From contig NZ_CP113054.1 in NCBI RefSeq assembly GCF_026625605.1, forward strand, positions 4,216,001-4,280,000: 64,000 nucleotides of DNA, in the 5' to 3' direction. The translations under genes were made by a program, and so were the position numbers. Under the pieces are notes generated by a model, which saw only the letters and a list, made by a program, of their open reading frames with translations, was not told where the DNA came from and made no database searches. Positions 26,239 through 37,106 of the stretch are shown here, in pieces. Numbering within the stretch: the stretch's first letter is position 1; each line of letters starts with the position of its first letter. This DNA comes from Luteolibacter sp. SL250 (GTDB taxonomy: Bacteria > Verrucomicrobiota > Verrucomicrobiia > Verrucomicrobiales > Akkermansiaceae).

Positions 26239-26821
26239 GTGATGGTGGGAGGGAAACGATGGAGGGGGCCTGCGGCTTGGGGAAAAATTTTCCCGTAAAT
26301 CCGTGGCTCAGGATGCCCTTCCGTGAAGGGGAGTGTCAATTCGGGAGGCTGGGAGTGTCAGCGTCCCTGCATCAGTGAGAGAAGTGGAACCACGGATGGA
26401 TGGCATCGGCGCACCGGGCGGCACCTACCCTGCCGGGATTGGAGGATCCACGTAGCCCCCGGAAAGAGCAAACCCACCAGCGGGCGGTATCGGGGGGGAG
26501 GACCGGCCACAGGTGGGTTCGTGCTGTTTGGGGGGGTGCTCTCCGGAAGCGGGGGGGGACTTCGTTCGAACGGCCGCAAGGTGGCACAAATCCGGACAAC
26601 ATCCCATTACGCGATCGCGTGATGAAAGAGGCGATCAAGGATTTAGGAGGCGTTTTTCTGCCGCAGCTTGAAGGATGACGCGGAATACACGGATGAGAGA
26701 GAGGATGAATCCGGGAAAAAGAAATCCCCGCGGAGAATCGGAATCCGCGCAATCCGTTCAATCCTTCCATCCGTGGTCAAAAAACGCCCGCAGGTCCCAA
26801 GGAACGACGAAAACCAGAGGG
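26239..26821. other. 583-bp gene-free spacer upstream of the STAND gene
   Basis: No convincing gene is present. It contains G-runs (GGGGGGGAGG, GGGGGGGACTT), a near-perfect 20-bp palindrome at 26605-26624 centred on ACGCGATCGCGT, and from about 26675 to 26780 a segment of the kind often dispersed in such genomes (GCGGAATACACGGATG and AATCCGCGCAATCCG). A STAND promoter must lie in its left part, but no clear -35/-10 pair was found. Confidence 0.6.
26605..26624. repeat. Near-perfect 20-bp palindrome
   Basis: The sequence is self-complementary at 18 of 20 positions, with a perfect 12-bp core at 26609-26620 (ACGCGATCGCGT). It is in the spacer between the STAND and PH-domain genes. Confidence 0.5.
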
Positions 26822-27316
26822 CTACGACCAGCGGCGGGACTTCATCCACACCAGGTTGAGGAACTCCTCGTAGCCATTCACAATCCAGCCGAGCCGGACA
26901 ACCGTGCCGTCCTGGGTGATCCGGAATTTGTCGTTCTCCCCGTCGTGGAAGAATTCGAACGGCTCATCCAGCCGGACCTGCTTCCGCCGGGTGACGAGGC
27001 TGGAGACGGTCATGACATTCTCCGCGACGGATACCCGGAAGGTGAAGAAATGGACCAACATCCAGAGCAGGAGGCCGGGGATGACGGTGGCAAGGATGAT
27101 GCCGGAGATCACCTCCGCAGGGTCATTCGCCCGCGCGGGATCCATGGGCTTAGAAAGGACATAGCAGGTCACTCCCGCGAAGATGACGAGCAGGATCAGC
27201 GGCAGGATGAGGAGCGCCTTCGCGATGCCGCCTTCCCTGCCCCGGAACGTCTCCTCCGCCTCCGCCGCGACGCATTTGCGGAGCAGGGCGATCACTCCTT
27301 TGACGAGCAGGTCCAT
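26822..27316 (-). CDS. Bacterial PH-like domain membrane protein, 164 aa
   Basis: Two membrane helices (ALLILPLILLVIFAGVTCYVL, then IILATVIPGLLLWMLVHFF) precede a cytoplasmic beta-rich segment (FRVSVAENVMTVSSLVTRRKQVRLDEP to the C-terminus) of bacterial PH-like type. The function is unknown. The start at 27316 was preferred because the alternative at 27343 lies within the sucB terminator. It follows sucAB on the same strand but is separated from it by that terminator. Confidence 0.65.
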   Translation of the reverse strand: MDLLVKGVIALLRKCVAAEAEETFRGREGGIAKALLILPLILLVIFAGVTCYVLSKPMDPARANDPAEVISGIILATVIPGLLLWMLVHFFTFRVSVAENVMTVSSLVTRRKQVRLDEPFEFFHDGENDKFRITQDGTVVRLGWIVNGYEEFLNLVWMKSRRWS

Positions 27317-27323
27317 TGGGGAA

Positions 27324-27353
27324 AAGGAAAAGGGCGGGATCACTCCCGCCCTT
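27324..27353 (-). terminator. Terminator of the sucAB operon
   Basis: A perfect 10-bp stem (27330-27339 with 27344-27353, loop of four) lies 19 bp after the sucB stop codon and is followed on the minus strand by a pyrimidine tract (TTCCTTTTCC). Confidence 0.75.
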
Positions 27354-27372
27354 CCGTGGATTTTTCAGGTCC

Positions 27373-28854
<1,482 letters not shown>

Positions 28855-28893
28855 GAGTGAAACGTGTGGGAAACGGATGGATTCGGACGGGGA

Positions 28894-31665
28894 TCAGATC
28901 TCGAAGGCACGGCCGAGCAGCGCCTTCTGTTCGCGGTAGTGCATCGTCTTCGATCCGGCGGCGGGGCTGGCGGCGGTGACGCGGCCTGCGTAGCGGACCT
29001 TCTTGCCGACGACCTCCTCCAGGTGCGGGAAGATGAACGACCACGCGCCCATGTTCTGCGGCTCCTCCTGGCACCAGATGAACTCGGTGGCGTTCGGATA
29101 CTGGCCGATGATCGCCCCCACCATTTCCTTGTGGAACGGGTAGAGCTGCTCGATGCGGATGATGGCGGCGTTCTCGATGTTGTGCTCCGTGCGGTAGGCC
29201 ATCAGGTCGTAGAAGACCTTCCCGGTGCAGAACACCACGCGGTTCACGTCCGCCGGGTTGTTGAAGATCTTCAGGTCCGGCAGCACTTCCTGGAAGCAGG
29301 TGCCCTCGAGGAAATCCGCCTCGGAGGAGACCGCCTCCGGCCGCGTGAGCAGGCTCTTCGGCGTCATCAGGATGAGCGGCTTGCGGAACTCCCGGCGCTT
29401 CTGGCGGCGCAGCGCGTGGAAATACTGCGCCGGGGTGGTGAAGTTGCCGACGATGATGTTGTCCGCCGCGCAGAGCTGGAGGAAACGCTCCAGACGGGCG
29501 CTGGAGTGTTCCGGACCCATGCCTTCGTAGCCGTGCGGCAGCAGCATGACCAGGTCGCTGGGCGTCTGCCACTTCGACTCCGCGGAGACGATGAACTGGT
29601 CGATGATGACCTGCGCGCCGTTGGAGAAGTCACCGAACTGGGCCTCCCACATGGTGAGCATGCTGGGGTAGCCGAGGGAGTAACCGTAGTCGAAGCCGAG
29701 CACGGCGAACTCCGAAAGGAAGGAGTTGTAGACGCAGAACTTCGACTGGTTCTCGCTCAGGTTCTCCAGCGGGATGTAGCGGTTCCGGTCCTCGAAGTCG
29801 TAGAACACGGCGTGGCGCTGGGAGAAGGTGCCGCGGCGGCAGTCCTGGCCGGACAGGCGCACCGGATTTCCTTCCAGCAGCAGGGAACCCCAGGCGAGGG
29901 ATTCCGCGAAGGCCCAGTCGATGGGGCCGCCGCCCTGGAGCGCTTCCTCACGGCGCGGGACGAAGCGTTTCGCCAGCGTGGGGTGAAGGGTGAAGCCCTC
30001 CGGTACGTTGGTCAGCACCTTGCCGATGTGGTGGAATTTCTCCTTGTCGATGCCGGTGGCGACGGAGGCATGGGAATACGGTCCCTGCTCGATGGCGGTG
30101 GAGCCGCTGTAGACGGTGCGGTCTCCCGCCTCGGTCAGTTGCACCATCTTCTGGTAGCCCGCCTCCAGGCGGGCCCAGATGGCCTGCTCCAGCGCGTCCG
30201 CATCCGCCTGGGAGAGGACACCCTCCGCGACGAGCTTCTTCTTGTAAATGACGCCGAAGGTTTCGCGCTCGGCGATCTTCTTGGCGATGATCGGCTGGGT
30301 GAAAGCCGCCTGGTCCGCCTCGTTGTGGCCCTGGCGGCGGTAGCAATACATGTCGATGACGATGTCGCGGCCGAACTTCTGGCGGAACTCCAGCGCGAAG
30401 CGGGCCGCCCAGTACAGTTCCATCGGCTCCTCGCCGTTCACATGGAGGATCGGCGCGTCGATCATCTTCGCCACGTCCGTCGCGTAGGAGGACGAGCGGG
30501 CGTCCGCCGGGGAGGTGGTGAAGCCGATCTGGTTGTTGACGATGAGGTGGATGGTGCCGCCGGTGCGGTAGCCCGGGAGCTGGGAAAGGTTCAGCACCTC
30601 CGCGACGGAACCCTGTCCGGCGAAGGCGGCGTCCCCGTGGATGAGGATCGGCAGCACCTGCTTGCGGTCGGTGGCGGATCCGTCATCACCCAGCACCCGC
30701 TGGCGGGCGCGTGCCTTGCCCTCGACGATGGCGTTGACCGCCTCCAGGTGGGACGGGTTCGCGGCCAGGCTCACGCGGACATTTCCGTCCGCCAGCTCGC
30801 GCACGCTCTCGTAGCCGAGGTGGTATTTCACGTCCCCGTCACCGGCCACGAGGTCCGGCACGTAATTCGGCGTGAATTCATAGAGAATGGTGGTCAGCGA
30901 CTTGCGGACGAAGTTCGCCAGCACGTTGAGGCGTCCGCGGTGGGCCATGCCCATCTCGATCTCCAGCACGCCCTGGGACGGGCAGTGTTCCAGGATCGCG
31001 TTGAGGACCACCATGGAGCCTTCGCCGCCTTCCAGCGAGAAGCGCTTCTCACCGATGAACTTCTTGCCGATGAAATTTTCAAACGCCTCCGCCTCCAGCA
31101 CCCAGCGCAGGGAGTTGACCTTGCGCTCCTGGGATTCGGAAACGGTCGTCGCATGCAGCTCGATCCGTTCGCGCAGCCAGTGGCGGACGGTCGTGTTGTG
31201 GATGTGCATGAACTCGAAGCCGATGAGGCCGCAGTAGGTCGCATCCAGGGCGGACACCATGTTGCGCAGCTTCATCTTATCCCCGTGGCGGAACCACTGG
31301 GTGGACGCCTCCCGGTCCAGGTCCGCTTCCGTGAAGCCGAACTGGTCCAGTTTCAGACGCGGGTTGACCTCCGGCGGGTCGAGAGGATTGATGCGGGCCT
31401 GGGTGTGGCCCAGCGTGCGGTAGTTGTACACCAGGCTCACGACCTTGCCGTAGAATGCCAGGTCGGAATCGCTCGCCTTGCCGGGTGCGGCGGCCGGTGC
31501 GGACGCACCCGCCTCCTCACGCCGTTTCGCCTGTGCGGCGCCCAGTTCGAAACCTTCGAAGAATGCGGACCAGGTGGGCTCTACCGAGCGGGGATCCTCA
31601 CACCATTGGGCGTACTTTTCATCCAACAAATCCGCATTCAAGCGGGGCGAAACCGATGAGTTCAT
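28894..31665 (-). CDS. sucA: 2-oxoglutarate dehydrogenase E1 (thiamine diphosphate-dependent)
   Basis: At 923 residues it has the standard length. E1 decarboxylates 2-oxoglutarate and reductively succinylates the E2 lipoyl group. The N-terminal helix with YAQWCEDPRSVEPTW, the ThDP-binding stretch LIHGDAAFAGQGSVAEVLNLS, MEMGMAHRGRLNVLANF and the pyrimidine-domain FGDFSNGAQVIIDQFI all match. It heads sucAB; no lpd (E3) gene is in the window. The divergent neighbour is the ABC ATPase gene, 143 bp away. Confidence 0.97.
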   Translation of the reverse strand: MNSSVSPRLNADLLDEKYAQWCEDPRSVEPTWSAFFEGFELGAAQAKRREEAGASAPAAAPGKASDSDLAFYGKVVSLVYNYRTLGHTQARINPLDPPEVNPRLKLDQFGFTEADLDREASTQWFRHGDKMKLRNMVSALDATYCGLIGFEFMHIHNTTVRHWLRERIELHATTVSESQERKVNSLRWVLEAEAFENFIGKKFIGEKRFSLEGGEGSMVVLNAILEHCPSQGVLEIEMGMAHRGRLNVLANFVRKSLTTILYEFTPNYVPDLVAGDGDVKYHLGYESVRELADGNVRVSLAANPSHLEAVNAIVEGKARARQRVLGDDGSATDRKQVLPILIHGDAAFAGQGSVAEVLNLSQLPGYRTGGTIHLIVNNQIGFTTSPADARSSSYATDVAKMIDAPILHVNGEEPMELYWAARFALEFRQKFGRDIVIDMYCYRRQGHNEADQAAFTQPIIAKKIAERETFGVIYKKKLVAEGVLSQADADALEQAIWARLEAGYQKMVQLTEAGDRTVYSGSTAIEQGPYSHASVATGIDKEKFHHIGKVLTNVPEGFTLHPTLAKRFVPRREEALQGGGPIDWAFAESLAWGSLLLEGNPVRLSGQDCRRGTFSQRHAVFYDFEDRNRYIPLENLSENQSKFCVYNSFLSEFAVLGFDYGYSLGYPSMLTMWEAQFGDFSNGAQVIIDQFIVSAESKWQTPSDLVMLLPHGYEGMGPEHSSARLERFLQLCAADNIIVGNFTTPAQYFHALRRQKRREFRKPLILMTPKSLLTRPEAVSSEADFLEGTCFQEVLPDLKIFNNPADVNRVVFCTGKVFYDLMAYRTEHNIENAAIIRIEQLYPFHKEMVGAIIGQYPNATEFIWCQEEPQNMGAWSFIFPHLEEVVGKKVRYAGRVTAASPAAGSKTMHYREQKALLGRAFEI

Positions 31666-31808
31666 GAGCGATGGGTCAGGTATCGGCGGAAAGCCTGCGG
31701 AAATTTCCGGCTTGGCCCGCCACGCGCAACGCTTAGTTAAGGGGTCGGCCTCGCCTCGTCAACCGCACAACCGTTATTTTCATCACGTCCTAAGGGCAAA
31801 AATCACCC

Positions 31809-32741
31809 ATGATCGAAGTCCATCAGCTCAGCAAACGCTTTGCCCGCCACGAAGCCGTCAAAGGCATCTCATTTTCAGTCGCCAAGGGAGAAATCGTCGG
31901 CTTCCTGGGGCCCAACGGAGCGGGCAAAACAACCACCCTCCGGATGCTGACCGGCTACCTCCCGCCCACCTCCGGCTCCGCCACCATCGCCGGGTTCGAC
32001 ATTTTCCGCCAGTCGCTGGATGCCCGCCGGAAGATCGGCTACATGCCGGAGAACGTCCCCCTCTATGAAGACATGCGGGTACGGGAGTACCTGCGCTTCC
32101 GCGCCCAGCTCAAGGGCCTGAAAGGCGGCGACGCCCGCCGCCGCGTGGGCGACGTCCTGGACACCTGCGGCCTGGAGAGCGTCCGCCGCAAGATGATCAA
32201 GACCCTCTCCAAAGGCTACCGCCAGCGCGTGGGCCTCGCGGACGCCTTGGTCCACCAGCCGGAACTCCTCATCCTGGATGAGCCGACCAACGGCCTGGAC
32301 CCCAACCAGATCCGCCAGATCCGCGAACTCATCAAGCGCCTGGCCGACAACCACACCGTCCTGGTGTCCACCCACATCCTCTCCGAGGTCGAAATGACCT
32401 GCAACCGCGTCATCATCATCGACAGCGGGCGGATCAAGGCCGCGGACACCCCGGCGAACCTCATCGGCCAGATGCGCGCCGCAGGCCGGGTCCAACTGGA
32501 ACTCCAGGCGGACGCCGATGTCGCGGGAGGAGCGATCTCCCGCCTCGACCGGGTGAAAAAGGTCAGTCCTGAGACGCTCGACGACGGCTGGACCCGCTTC
32601 ACCGTCTGGGTCGATTCCGGTACGGACGCCCGCGAGCGCATCCACAACCTCGTCGCCCAGCACGGCTGGCCCTGCCGCTCCCTCTTCCGCCATGAAGCGA
32701 CTCTGGAGGATGTCTTTGTCGAACTGACGCGGAAGGATTGA
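31809..32741 (+). CDS. ABC transporter ATP-binding protein, GldA-like, 310 aa
   Basis: A complete ABC nucleotide-binding domain is present: Walker A GPNGAGKTT (34-42), Q-loop region MPENVPLYED, signature LSKGYRQRVGLADAL (133 onward), Walker B LLILDEPTNGLDP (153 onward) and H-loop VSTHILSEVE. A C-terminal extension follows, as in gliding-associated GldA and ABC-2 exporter ATPases. Relatives are normally followed by an ABC-2 permease and a GldG-like protein. Here the next element is repeat A and a 64-residue protein, so the cognate permease is missing from this locus. Confidence 0.9.
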   Translation: MIEVHQLSKRFARHEAVKGISFSVAKGEIVGFLGPNGAGKTTTLRMLTGYLPPTSGSATIAGFDIFRQSLDARRKIGYMPENVPLYEDMRVREYLRFRAQLKGLKGGDARRRVGDVLDTCGLESVRRKMIKTLSKGYRQRVGLADALVHQPELLILDEPTNGLDPNQIRQIRELIKRLADNHTVLVSTHILSEVEMTCNRVIIIDSGRIKAADTPANLIGQMRAAGRVQLELQADADVAGGAISRLDRVKKVSPETLDDGWTRFTVWVDSGTDARERIHNLVAQHGWPCRSLFRHEATLEDVFVELTRKD

Positions 32742-32769
32742 GGTCCACGCCTTCATCCGTGAAACAAGA

Positions 32770-32867
32770 AGATCTACCGCAAAGGCGCGAAGGCGGCAAA
32801 GGAGCGCAGAACAACGGCATTGGAGTAAGGAGGGAGGACACTCCTGTCCTCCGGCGGCATTGGCGAA
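32770..32867 (+). repeat. Composite intergenic repeat A-prime plus A, copy 2
   Basis: The A-prime unit (32770-32807, 35 of 38 identical to the 12183-12220 copy) is followed by the A unit (32825-32867, identical over 43 bp to 12038-12080, with the same GGAGGACA hairpin). It lies 28 bp after the ABC ATPase stop codon. Confidence 0.85.
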
Positions 32868-32891
32868 CTACCAGAGGTTAACCGTAACGCC

Positions 32892-33086
32892 GTGCATTCG
32901 CAGGCCTCCTCACCCAACTACAAGTTTCTGGCAATCGCGGTTTCCAACCATCTGGTCTTCTACCTGATGTTCGTGACTTTCCAGCTATGGATTTTCCGCA
33001 TGCGGGGCTGGAAGGTCCTGCTGGCGGTGACCCTGGGTGTCGGCGCATTCATGGCGGAGCTTTTCATCCGTGTCCATCATACCTGA
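32892..33086 (+). CDS. Small two-helix membrane protein, 64 aa
   Basis: It uses a GTG start. Two hydrophobic helices (FLAIAVSNHLVFYLMFVTFQLWIF and WKVLLAVTLGVGAFMAELFI, with residues RMRG in between) form a hairpin with a cytoplasmic positive loop. It is not recognised. It lies just after repeat A, and no ribosome-binding site was evident, so it is only a moderately supported gene. Confidence 0.45.
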   Translation: MHSQASSPNYKFLAIAVSNHLVFYLMFVTFQLWIFRMRGWKVLLAVTLGVGAFMAELFIRVHHT

Positions 33087-33101
33087 GCAGGTAGTTGAAG
33101 A

Positions 33102-33494
33102 TCAGTCCTGCCCGGCCCCACCGTGGTTCATCCACTTCGACCAAACAGGCAAGCCAATGGTCTCCCTGTAGGAAAACGGCAGATCAAACTTCCTGCCGGT
33201 ATCTTCCACAACGCAGACGTAGAAGTATTCAATACCCGGCTCCTCGATCCGTTTCACCGCCCTTCCTACCCGGATGCGGGAGCCCTTCTTGACGATTTCA
33301 CCCTCCTTGTCCGACTTATCGGGGAGCTTCCGGGCGTAATGTCTTCCGAGATTCCGGACCAGCTTGATATCCTCCTCCAGCGTCCGGACCTCCCCGCCGC
33401 GGCCCTCGACCCCATCTCCCGGCACCACTGGCAGCCTCACCCAGCAACCGGGAAGCAACACCAACAGCAATACCAACGGCAGGGATCGCTTCAT
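33102..33494 (-). CDS. Small lipoprotein, 130 aa
   Basis: MKRSLPLVLLLVLLPGC is a type II signal peptide with lipobox LPGC. A mixed charged mature domain follows, containing GSRIRVGRAVKRIEE and YFYVCVVEDTG. It is not recognised. It is convergent with the small membrane protein and divergent from the dehydrogenase gene. Confidence 0.7.
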   Translation of the reverse strand: MKRSLPLVLLLVLLPGCWVRLPVVPGDGVEGRGGEVRTLEEDIKLVRNLGRHYARKLPDKSDKEGEIVKKGSRIRVGRAVKRIEEPGIEYFYVCVVEDTGRKFDLPFSYRETIGLPVWSKWMNHGGAGQD

Positions 33495-33621
33495 CAGTTC
33501 CAGCATTCCCGTATTTCCGGAAATTCCGCGACATCCCGCAACAGCGTTCTTACCTGCCCCCTCCCCATCCGGTTATCCCACGAAAGAACCATGCCGCAGG
33601 GGCCGAATACCCTCCTTCAAA

Positions 33622-33653
33622 GTTCGACGTTGGACGTTCGATGTTCAATGTTC
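33622..33653 (+). repeat. Intergenic repeat B, single copy
   Basis: A GTTCGACGTTGGACGTTCGATGTTC-type run, built of overlapping GTTCGA and GTTGGAC words, matches the two copies at 36901-36941 and 37072-37106. It lies just upstream of the membrane dehydrogenase gene, which is flanked by repeat B on both sides. Confidence 0.75.
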
Positions 33654-33665
33654 CCCATCAAGCCC

Positions 33666-36600
33666 ATGTCCCCGCGCCACCTGATCCTGTTCCTGCCCGG
33701 CATCGCCCTCGCCGCACCGGAGACCTTTCCCGCCGCCAATGGCCTGACGCGCACGCTCGTCGCGAAGGAGCCGTTGCTGAAAAACCCGGTGTCCGTCACC
33801 GTGGATGTGGATGGCACCGTCTATGTCACGGAGACCGCCCGCCGGAAGGCCGCGGACCTGGACATCCGCGAGTTCACCCAGTGGATCACGGATGACCTTT
33901 CCCACACCTCCGTGGAGCAGAAGCAGGCGTTTTTCCGCAAGCAGCTCGACGGAAAGAATTTCCAGGACCACCCGTCGCTGAAGGACCACAACAAGGACGG
34001 CGTGGTGGACGTGAAGGACCTCACCGCCATAAGTGAGAAGATCATCAAGTTCACCGACAAGGACGGCGATGGCGTGATGGATTCATCCGAAACTTTCGCG
34101 GAGGATTTCAACACGGAGGTCACCGGCATCGCGGCGGGCGTGTTCGCCTGGCGCGGGGATGTATACAGCACCATCGCCCCGGATGTGTGGAAACTCCGCG
34201 ACACGGATGGCGACGGAAAGGCGGACAAGCGGGAATCCATCGCCCACGGCTTCGGCCTGCATATCGCCTATGCCGGGCATGACATGCACGGCCTCACGTG
34301 GGGACCCGACGGGAAGCTCTACTGGTCCATCGGCGACAAGGGCACCAGCGTGATGTCAAAGGAAGGGAAACTCTGGTCCGCGCCGCATGAGGGCGCGGTG
34401 CTGCGCTGCAACCCGGACGGCACGGAGTTCGAGATCTACGCGCGGGGCCTGCGCAACTGCCAGGAGTTCGCCTTCGACGACTACGGCAACATGTTCGGCG
34501 TGGACAATGACGCGGACATGAAGGGCGAGCGCGAGCGGTTCGTCTACATCACGGAAGGCTCCGACACCGGCTGGCGCTGCTACTACCAATACCGTAAATC
34601 CGGCGAGTACCAGCCATGGCTCGCGGAGTCCATCTCCATCCCCACCGGGCCGTTCCAGCCCGCCTACATCACCCCCACGCTCGCCAGCTACGGCGACGGC
34701 CCCGCCGGATTCGCCTACAATCCCGGCACCGCCCTCAGCGACCGCTACAAGGGCTCCTTCTTCACCAGCGAATTCCCGAAGGGCGAGATCCAGGCGTTCA
34801 AGGTGGAGGAAAACGGAGCCTCGTTCCGCATGACGGACGCCCACACGGTGGTGAAGGGACCCATGATCATCGGCATCAACTTCGGCCCGGATGGCGCGCT
34901 CTATGGCGCGGACTGGGCGGGCGGTTATCCGCTCAAGGAAAAGGGCGCGGTCTGGAAGCTGGATGACACCTCCGTGAAGGACAGCGCCGTACGCAAGGAA
35001 GTCGCCGCCTTCCTCAAGGCGGGACCAACCGACGTCGCCACGCCGGATCTGGTGAAACGCCTTTCCCATGCCGACCAGCGCGTGCGCCTGGACGCCCAGT
35101 GGGAACTGGCGAAGCGCAAGGCGATCCCGGAACTGAAAGCCGCCTCCACCAGCGCGGAGTCCCCGCGCATCGCCGTCATCCACGCGCTGTGGGGGCTGGC
35201 GCAGACAAAGACCTTCGACACCGCCGTTTTCAAAACCCTCGCGGAAGGAAAGGATGCGGAACTCCGCGCCCAGGCCGCGAAGTGGGCGGGTGAGTCCGCC
35301 GGGGAAGCCCAGCCGCTTCTGACAAAACTGCTCACGGATTCCTCCTCCCGTGTCCGCGCCTTTTCCGCCAATGCCATCGGCAAGCTGAAGATGGACTCCG
35401 CGCTGGATGCCGTGGTCGCCATGCTCGCGGAAAACGATGGACGTGACGTGTATCTCCGCCAGGCCGGCGTGATGGCGCTTTCCGGCATGGAGCCGGACAA
35501 GGTCGCGGCAAAGACGCTCACCCATGCTTCCGCCGCCGTCCGGGTGGCCGCCGCCGTCGCCTTCCGCCGCACCTCCTCACCCCACGCCGCCGCATTGTTG
35601 AAGGACAAGGAAGCCGCCGTCACCAGCGAGGCCGCCCGCTCCATCTACGATGCTCCTGGTATTTCCGCCGCGATGCCCGCGCTGGCCGCCCTCATCCAGG
35701 AAAACCCGAAGGCGGAGGCACCCGCCGCCCGCCGTTCCATCGCCGCCAACCGCCGTCTGGCGGACGCCGCATCCGCGGGGCGCCTGCTGGCAGTGGCAGC
35801 CTCTGCGGACGCACCGGAGGCGACCCGCGTCGCCGCGCTGGAAGCGCTCGCCACCTGGGACAAGACTCCGGAGCTCGACCTGGTCGATGGCCGCTACGAT
35901 CCGTTCAAGCCCGGCGACAACACACCCGCCACCAAGGAAGCCGTCACCCGCGCCATCGCCGCGCTGAAGCATGACGCGTCCGACGCCATCGCCGTGGCCG
36001 CCGCGGATGTCGCCGCCGCCTTCGGCATCGCAGCGGACCCGAAGGAACTCGCAGCCGAAGCGACCGACACCGCCGCAAAGCCCGCCGCCCGCGTTCGCGC
36101 CCTCAAGCTGCTCCGCAACGCCGATGAAAAAGCCTTCCGCGGGATCGCCTCCGGTCTTCTCAAGAGCGACGAACCCGCCCTCCGCTCCGCCGCCGCCGAG
36201 CTGCTCGCCGTGCAGTGGCCTCATGAAGTCGTGGAATACATCATCTCCGCCGTCTCCACCTCCAAGGACAACGCGGAGCGCCAGAACGCCGTGAGCCTGC
36301 TCCTGCTGGTGAAGAACGACGCGAAGGCGAAGAAATACCTCACCGACCTGCTCGCCGCATCCATTGAAAAGCCGGACGGTCCCATCCTGCTGGAGCTGCT
36401 GGACGTCGCGGACGCGCTCAAGATGAAGGCGGGCCGCACCCTGCGGGCGAAGCTCGACAAGACCGCCCCCCATCTCGCCTCGCTGGAAGGTGGAGACGCC
36501 GCCGCCGGGCAGAAAGTCTTCACCGGCCACCTCGCCGCCCAGTGCCTGGCCTGCCACCGCATCGGCCCGGAGGGCAGCAACGTCGGCCCGGAACTCACCC

Positions 36601-36902
36601 ATATCGGCACGAAAGGCCGCGACTACCTGCTGGAGTCCCTCCACGATCCCGGCGCGAAGCTCGCCCCCGGCTTCGGCATGATGACCGCCATCCTCAAGGA
36701 CGGCACCGCCCTCGCCGGCGCCCTGAAGGAGGAAACGCCTGACTCCCTCTCCCTCACCCTGCCGGACGGCACCGCGAAAAAAGTCGCCCTTACGGAAATT
36801 GCCAGCCGCACCCCACCGGTCAGCACCATGCCCCCCATGGGCGCCATCCTCACCCCGCGTGAGATCCGCGATGTGGTGGAATACCTTTCCACACTGAAGT
36901 GA
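33666..36902 (+). CDS. PVC-type membrane dehydrogenase with HEAT repeats and haem-binding domain, 1078 aa
   Basis: The signal peptide is MSPRHLILFLPGIALA; an ATG 18 bp upstream sits beside repeat B and is less likely. Residues 20-430 resemble the beta-propeller dehydrogenase domain found in Planctomycetes and Verrucomicrobia (VTVDVDGTVYVTE, GLRNCQEFAFDDYGNMFG, GINFGPDGALYGADW). It carries an inserted DxDxDG-type acidic segment (DKDGDGVMD). HEAT-like helical repeats follow (about 440-920). A C-terminal haem-binding domain has CLACH at about residue 960. The likely role is periplasmic sugar-alcohol oxidation coupled to electron transfer; the substrate is unknown. Confidence 0.87.
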   Translation: MSPRHLILFLPGIALAAPETFPAANGLTRTLVAKEPLLKNPVSVTVDVDGTVYVTETARRKAADLDIREFTQWITDDLSHTSVEQKQAFFRKQLDGKNFQDHPSLKDHNKDGVVDVKDLTAISEKIIKFTDKDGDGVMDSSETFAEDFNTEVTGIAAGVFAWRGDVYSTIAPDVWKLRDTDGDGKADKRESIAHGFGLHIAYAGHDMHGLTWGPDGKLYWSIGDKGTSVMSKEGKLWSAPHEGAVLRCNPDGTEFEIYARGLRNCQEFAFDDYGNMFGVDNDADMKGERERFVYITEGSDTGWRCYYQYRKSGEYQPWLAESISIPTGPFQPAYITPTLASYGDGPAGFAYNPGTALSDRYKGSFFTSEFPKGEIQAFKVEENGASFRMTDAHTVVKGPMIIGINFGPDGALYGADWAGGYPLKEKGAVWKLDDTSVKDSAVRKEVAAFLKAGPTDVATPDLVKRLSHADQRVRLDAQWELAKRKAIPELKAASTSAESPRIAVIHALWGLAQTKTFDTAVFKTLAEGKDAELRAQAAKWAGESAGEAQPLLTKLLTDSSSRVRAFSANAIGKLKMDSALDAVVAMLAENDGRDVYLRQAGVMALSGMEPDKVAAKTLTHASAAVRVAAAVAFRRTSSPHAAALLKDKEAAVTSEAARSIYDAPGISAAMPALAALIQENPKAEAPAARRSIAANRRLADAASAGRLLAVAASADAPEATRVAALEALATWDKTPELDLVDGRYDPFKPGDNTPATKEAVTRAIAALKHDASDAIAVAAADVAAAFGIAADPKELAAEATDTAAKPAARVRALKLLRNADEKAFRGIASGLLKSDEPALRSAAAELLAVQWPHEVVEYIISAVSTSKDNAERQNAVSLLLLVKNDAKAKKYLTDLLAASIEKPDGPILLELLDVADALKMKAGRTLRAKLDKTAPHLASLEGGDAAAGQKVFTGHLAAQCLACHRIGPEGSNVGPELTHIGTKGRDYLLESLHDPGAKLAPGFGMMTAILKDGTALAGALKEETPDSLSLTLPDGTAKKVALTEIASRTPPVSTMPPMGAILTPREIRDVVEYLSTLK

Positions 36903-36941
36903 ACGTCCAACATCGAACGTCCAACATCGAACATTGAAGTG
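36901..36941 (-). repeat. Intergenic repeat B, left arm of an inverted pair
   Basis: The repeat starts at the TGA stop codon of the dehydrogenase gene (TGAACGTCCAACATCGAAC) and has repeat B composition. It is inverted relative to the copy at 37072-37106, about 130 bp away. Confidence 0.75.
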
Positions 36942-37071
36942 AAGAGAGAGGTGCGGTGACTGCGCTGGGGGAGAGTATCCTTGGGAATCAGTGGGTGTTT
37001 TTTAAGCACAGATTAAAAAAGGCCCGCAGTTCTCCAACGCCCAATGGAGCGCTTCGGCTCATCGCTTCTTC

Positions 37072-37106
37072 ACTTCGACGTTCGATGTTGGACGTTCGAT
37101 GTTCAC
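37072..37106 (+). repeat. Intergenic repeat B, right arm of an inverted pair
   Basis: CTTCGACGTTCGATGTTGGA and the following bases mirror the left arm. Its end contains the TGA stop codon of the CPXCG gene (37103-37105), so both convergent genes end inside a repeat arm. The 130 bp between the arms hold no gene. Confidence 0.75.

Noticed and set aside
26239-26821. A hidden small gene or RNA in the spacer upstream of the STAND gene
   Set aside because: Several short frames exist, but none has a ribosome site, signal peptide or recognisable product, and G-runs and repeats explain the composition.
36942-37071. A gene in the 130 bp between the arms of repeat B
   Set aside because: There is no open frame of useful length, only AT-rich and mixed sequence.
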